From NCBI GenBank assembly GCA_026710795.1, contig JAPOQK010000051.1, positions 1-38,573 on the forward strand: DNA of 38,573 nucleotides, read 5' to 3'. The translations under genes and the position numbers were made by a program. The notes beneath the pieces are model-generated. The model was given only the letters and a program-made list of their open reading frames with translations. It did not search any database and was not told where the DNA came from. Of the stretch, positions 35,547 to 38,573 are shown piece after piece. This DNA is from Candidatus Poribacteria bacterium (lineage in GTDB: Bacteria > Poribacteria > WGA-4E > WGA-3G). Position 1 is the stretch's first letter. Every line of letters begins with the position of its first letter.

Positions 35547-35625
35547 CAGAATTTTCTCCCAATTGTAAGTCTTAACTTGGATGTTTTTTCATAATTAATT
35601 TACAAAAACCACGGTATGAAGCCTA

Positions 35626-36240
35626 TTATAAATTTTCGTTCTTGGGTATGCCTTCCACTTTCATACCTGATAACATTATGTCAATTTCCTCTTGTTCGCG
35701 TTCCCTGATTAATTCAGCAACATATTCGGATTGTTCTTGTTTTATAATATCCAGATCATTTTGTGAATGAGTAAGTTGTTGAGTAATCGATTCAATATCT
35801 GTCTGTCTCTGTTCTATGTCCTTTTTGAGTTTATCCAAAAAAGTATATTTTTTATCCAATATAGATTGATAATTGTTAATAGCGGTAATGCATCGTAAGT
35901 AAGATGGATGTTGTTGGATCTCCTCGACTGATGTTCCAGCATTCTCCATTTCAGCAACTTTGTTATTTTGTACTGTGATTGCCCTTTCCTTCAACTTTTC
36001 AATGTTGTTGATGTCTTGAGTGAGTCCCTCAAGTGAATTTCTCTTAAGATCAATCAGGTTAGTCAACCACTCAACTCCTTTTTTATATCGGATGAGTTTG
36101 TCTTGTTTTTCGTTTATAATGTCTTCATAGATTGCATGAACTACCATAGGGTTTTGCATGAGTTCATCTGCTTTCTCGTGGGCGCGGAACGTTATAGTAT
36201 ACCAAAGTGCTTTTAGAAAACGAGTCATTGTTTGTAACAT
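35626..36240 (-). CDS. PspA/IM30-like protein (paralogue 1)
   Basis: 204 residues; MTRFLKALWYTITFRA is the membrane-binding helix, and an internal Met at residue 5 is an alternative start, with no clear ribosome-binding site for either. Coiled coils run from about 25 to 190, with EEIQQHPSYLRCITAINNYQS in the middle. It ends at LSGMKVEGIPKNENL, the standard length without tail, and so may be closest to the ancestral form. First of four tandem copies in transcription order. Confidence 0.87.
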   Translation of the reverse strand: MLQTMTRFLKALWYTITFRAHEKADELMQNPMVVHAIYEDIINEKQDKLIRYKKGVEWLTNLIDLKRNSLEGLTQDINNIEKLKERAITVQNNKVAEMENAGTSVEEIQQHPSYLRCITAINNYQSILDKKYTFLDKLKKDIEQRQTDIESITQQLTHSQNDLDIIKQEQSEYVAELIREREQEEIDIMLSGMKVEGIPKNENL

Positions 36241-36344
36241 TGGAATATTACTCAGTCCGGAATTGAATATTTATTTCGCCCAATATAGACATAATAAGTA
36301 AAAATCTGTACCGCCATTACAGTACTTATCAAAAAGTGACAAGT

Positions 36345-36893
36345 TCAGCGTAGACTAAATGCTAATTTCAACTTTGGCATAACACTTGTAAAGACCTTGA
36401 TTGCTTGTGGGTGCTGATAGTTTGTTGATAGTTCGTATTTGCTTTTTCCTCTACCTGAAGGAGACAGTGTATAAACACCGCAAACATATAAACCTATTGC
36501 AATAAACCCACCACATGCAATTACCCCATAACTGTATAATCCAGAAATTGCGATTATACCTAATGAGTTACTTCCACTGAATGCAACAATTCCCCATGCG
36601 AATACGCCACCGATTGCAATAACACCAATTGCCCCAACACCACCAATCGCAATAATACCTCCTGCAATGCCTCCACCAATAGCAATTGCACCAGTTGCTA
36701 TAAATCCAGCGATAGCGATTTCTCCAGCAGCCATCATCCTATCTATGTTAACTGATGATTCGACATGATCATACCCTCTGTAAATTACTAAAACCATAAA
36801 TATTCCCCACAGAACAGTGTAGAGAATACATCGTTTCAAGTAGTAAGATCGGAATACTTGTTTAAACTTTTCATTTGCAAAAGATTCTACCAT
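36345..36893 (-). CDS. Gly/Ile-repeat membrane protein
   Basis: 182 residues from the ATG at 36893. An in-frame TTG at 36926, directly after the previous stop, would add 11 residues; neither has a strong ribosome-binding site. The N-terminal part has basic and aromatic residues and one membrane helix (about 22-39, LYTVLWGIFMVLVI). The middle (about 55-140) is a run of short repeats of the kind AIGGV-AIGVIAIGG, probably a beta-solenoid or a tightly packed hydrophobic bundle. The C-terminus is basic. No enzyme motif. It lies directly after the two-TM coiled-coil gene and about 100 bases before the first PspA-like gene, so a membrane-associated role in that system is likely but unproven. Confidence 0.72.
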   Translation of the reverse strand: MVESFANEKFKQVFRSYYLKRCILYTVLWGIFMVLVIYRGYDHVESSVNIDRMMAAGEIAIAGFIATGAIAIGGGIAGGIIAIGGVGAIGVIAIGGVFAWGIVAFSGSNSLGIIAISGLYSYGVIACGGFIAIGLYVCGVYTLSPSGRGKSKYELSTNYQHPQAIKVFTSVMPKLKLAFSLR

Positions 36894-36926
36894 CTTCGCA
36901 CACTTTAAAATTGTAGATAATTCCAA

Positions 36927-37763
36927 TTATTGGAGTTCTCTTTCTTCCGCGGACGTTGTATTTTGATGTGCATTCATCGTTTGTGCGTCTTCTACTGAAT
37001 GACTCTTTTGGAGTATATCCTGTTCTGTTGTTTCGCGTATCTGTTCATCAACTTTCTTTGCAAATGCCAGACTTTCATCAAGTTCTGTGCGAAGCCGTGA
37101 GAGTTCAGTTTCATTACTTTCCGGACTAATTGTCAGTACTCGTGCATATAGGTGAGAAAGCTGAATAATAGTTTGTTGCACATCTGCTATCTGCTGTTCT
37201 CTGTGTTGTTTTAGTACTCTTCTGACAGTTGTTAGTTGTGAATCTCTTGATTTTTCATGCATCTTCAATGTGTCTTTTAAACATTCAACCGCTTGTGTAA
37301 ATAGATCTGCGACTTTATCTGTAATTTCAGCACTAACTGTAATAGGAAGGGATGCCATCCAACCTGCACTTTGTACTTCCTCTTGAAAAGAAATGTGTAG
37401 GTTACGTAGTTCTTCCAGCATCTGTTCAGTTCTTTTATCTCCATCCTTCTGAAGTTGTTTGTGTAGTGCGTTTAGTTCCTCCTCCTGTTTTTGTTGTTCC
37501 TCGCGTAATATCTCTTCATGAACCTGTTTAGCAATGTCATCTGTGCCTGATGTCCACCTGGTTATTATTGCCCCAATAGGGAGACCAATACCTACAACTG
37601 CACTCGAAAATAGGTAAAGTATTTGTGGTTGTAAATTTAACACCCATGACACAAAAACACCAAGTACACCCGCAGCAAATGGGTAAATGGTGTACTGATT
37701 GTTAAAAAGATGAAATAAGTATTTCTGTCGAAACAATTTTCTATCAATCAACGTTTTCACCAA
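36927..37763 (-). CDS. Two-TM coiled-coil membrane protein heading the PspA cluster
   Basis: 278 residues. The start is TTG at 37763 or GTG at 37760, without a clear ribosome-binding site. Two membrane helices near the start (about 27-44 and 49-68) are followed by long charged coiled coils (about 78-130 and 165-250), including QQKQEEELNALHKQLQ and REQQIADVQQTIIQL. No family recognised. The topology, two helices with a long cytosolic coiled coil, would suit a membrane anchor or sensor for PspA-like filaments. It is the first gene of the eight-gene minus-strand cluster. Confidence 0.77.
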   Translation of the reverse strand: MVKTLIDRKLFRQKYLFHLFNNQYTIYPFAAGVLGVFVSWVLNLQPQILYLFSSAVVGIGLPIGAIITRWTSGTDDIAKQVHEEILREEQQKQEEELNALHKQLQKDGDKRTEQMLEELRNLHISFQEEVQSAGWMASLPITVSAEITDKVADLFTQAVECLKDTLKMHEKSRDSQLTTVRRVLKQHREQQIADVQQTIIQLSHLYARVLTISPESNETELSRLRTELDESLAFAKKVDEQIRETTEQDILQKSHSVEDAQTMNAHQNTTSAEERELQ

Positions 37764-38106
37764 ATCGCATACGTTAGCATTAATTGTGTGGAAAATTCCA
37801 TACAGATATAAATGCTTGATGTTTATGTTGTTTCTAATTGAATTTATGAATAACTGTATATTATATTCTTGTTATATATTAACCTATCAGATAGAAATTT
37901 GTAAAGAATAAACAAGAAATTGGTTATCCTATAAATGTGTATTCAAAGTATAGCAGCATTCAATGGAAAAAGCAACATATATGTTTGTCAGGTCAGGTTT
38001 ATTTCGTTTTAGGTTTTTGATGATATTTTATCACAAACGTTACTGTTTCTATTTGCTTTTTTGAGGTGTTCAATTATTATTGCCTCAACCTAGATTTGCA
38101 GTCTTC

Positions 38107-38139
38107 GTAGGTCGGAGTGAGCACAGCGAAGTCCGACAT
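38107..38139. repeat. Diverged single copy of the 33-bp element
   Basis: Same start, length and end as the arm at 394-426, with 28 of 33 bases identical. The GTCGGA/TCCGAC ends are kept, so it can still fold alone. Confidence 0.7.
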
Positions 38140-38152
38140 CTTTCTTATATTC

Positions 38153-38284
38153 TGTAGGAGCGACCCGGTGAATCATGCAGAATGCCAAACGCGCATTCTG
38201 CCAATGGCATTCATACCGTTGATTTCTTGATTTGCTAATCCTATAATCCCGGGGAATGCCAAAAGGCATTCATACCGTTGATTT
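38153..38284. repeat. Composite palindromic repeat, inverted relative to left edge
   Basis: TGTAGGAGCGACCCGG (38153-38168) is the reverse complement of 143-158. GCAGAATGC/GCATTCTGC (38177-38185 and 38193-38201) forms a 9-bp hairpin. GGCATTCATACCGTTGATTT occurs at 38206-38225 and 38265-38284, both in reverse complement to the left-edge copy at 110-129. GAATGCC/GGCATTC (38254-38260 and 38265-38271) forms another small hairpin. Confidence 0.75.
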
Positions 38285-38315
38285 GGTAAATCCTGGTTCA
38301 GACAATAACCCTCTA

Positions 38316-38449
38316 CCTTCTGCGTCCTCTGCGTCCTCTGTGCCTTCAGTGATTCAGACAATCCCCCAATTCTGACATTCCCCTCTTCCTTCTGCGTCCT
38401 CTGCGTCCTCTGTGCCTTCAGCGATTCAGACAATCCCCCAATTCTGACA
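38316..38449. repeat. Tandem 62-bp direct repeat, 72-bp period
   Basis: 38316-38377 and 38388-38449 differ at one position (AGTGA versus AGCGA). Each contains the doubled unit CTGCGTCCT. The two copies are separated by 10 bases. The minus-strand open frame across them encodes a repetitive basic peptide (AQRTQRTQK) with no sign of being a real protein. Confidence 0.85.
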
Positions 38450-38573
38450 ACTAAAAACTAAAAAATAAACTAAAAACCGAAACATACATGAACCATATTG
38501 TTCCGACCCCCACCTACCCCTTCCAACTCACCAAATCCCATGTTATACTACTACCACTATGAAAAAACAAAAC

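Larger units (their letters stand above)
37764..38573. other. Gene-poor region with repeats at right edge
   Basis: No gene is supported between 37764 and about 38558. 37764-38100 is AT-rich and featureless to my reading. From 38107 on there is a chain of repeats: the diverged 33-base element, the TGTAGGAGCGACC element, a 9-bp hairpin, two copies of the 20-base sequence shared with the left edge, and a tandem 62-base repeat. An ATG at 38559 preceded by TGTTATACT might begin a gene that leaves the window, but only five codons are visible. Confidence 0.6.

Noticed and set aside
29447..37763. PspA-like cluster as an ordinary enterobacterial psp operon
   Set aside because: No PspF, PspB or PspC homologue is seen. 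The presence of four PspA-like genes, a AAA+ ATPase of a different type from PspF (no sigma-54 or GAFTGA motif), and unknown partners sets it apart.
38173..38433. 86-codon minus-strand frame with AQRTQRTQK repeats
   Set aside because: It is simply the translation of the tandem 62-base repeat and palindromes, and such frames appear wherever this repeat occurs.
38316..38449. Tandem repeats as a CRISPR array
   Set aside because: Only two copies, units of 62 bases, a 10-base gap, and no cas gene; this does not fit CRISPR.

Overview
The window most likely comes from a member of candidate phylum Poribacteria (sponge-associated or free-living marine) or a close relative. Three things point there. 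Two large secreted proteins carry dockerin-like calcium repeats (key residues DxNxDGxxNILDLV), and one of them ends in the PNPFNPETWIPY/FlgD-like tail that I associate with this lineage. Sulfatases and sugar-acid dehydratases are frequent. Short palindromic elements built on 'GTAGGTCGGAGCGA' and 'TGTAGGAGCGACC' lie between genes. The DNA looks AT-rich by eye. There is no rRNA, tRNA, CRISPR array, integrase or transposase. The organism assignment is inference from these signatures, not a database match.

Layout. 1-758 holds only repeats and palindromes. 759-6170 (+) runs from an enolase-superfamily sugar-acid dehydratase to an ABC exporter with an unusual N-terminus, its DUF1854 partner and a membrane-anchored DUF4159 protein. 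6223-6669 (-) is a small membrane protein. 6931-8874 (+) is a UDP-glucose dehydrogenase plus a DUF309 protein behind an extended -10 promoter. 9147-10568 (+) encodes two lipoproteins with CX4CH cytochrome-c-like domains, the second ending in an almost pure aspartate tail. 10602-11951 (+) is a sulfatase. 11970-13555 (-) is a lipoprotein translationally coupled to a metallo-beta-lactamase-like/cupin fusion. 13844-14653 (+) is a solitary trpA with a perfect-consensus sigma-70 promoter. 14812-17297 (-) pairs mannonate dehydratase with a second sulfatase. 17497-20445 (-) holds two tandem paralogous membrane proteins, each made of four copies of an unnamed module. 20674-22237 (-) holds an orphan polyamine-type binding lipoprotein and a rhodanese. 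22379-23976 (+) is a Gfo/Idh/MocA oxidoreductase with a small companion. 24214-29415 (+) encodes two secreted multidomain proteins: cadherin-like/lamin-tail/dockerin, and 14 WD40 repeats/zinc metalloprotease/dockerin.

The most interesting block is 29447-37763, eight genes all on the minus strand. In transcription order they are a two-TM coiled-coil protein, a Gly/Ile-repeat membrane protein, four tandem PspA/IM30-like (ESCRT-III superfamily) coiled-coil proteins, a 600-residue protein of unknown family, and a AAA+ ATPase with one intact ATPase module preceded by what looks like a degenerate one. PspA/Vipp1 proteins are established bacterial ESCRT-III homologues, so several filament-forming paralogues beside a dedicated AAA+ ATPase suggest a membrane-remodelling or envelope-stress machine analogous to ESCRT-III/Vps4. 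One paralogue carries an in-frame ochre stop, with its conserved C-terminal tail still readable beyond it.

The metabolic genes (two sulfatases, mannonate dehydratase, galactonate-type dehydratase, UDP-glucose dehydrogenase, Gfo/Idh oxidoreductase) fit a life of breaking down sulfated, uronic-acid-containing polysaccharides. 37764-38573 is a second repeat-rich intergenic region that shares elements, in inverted orientation, with the left edge.
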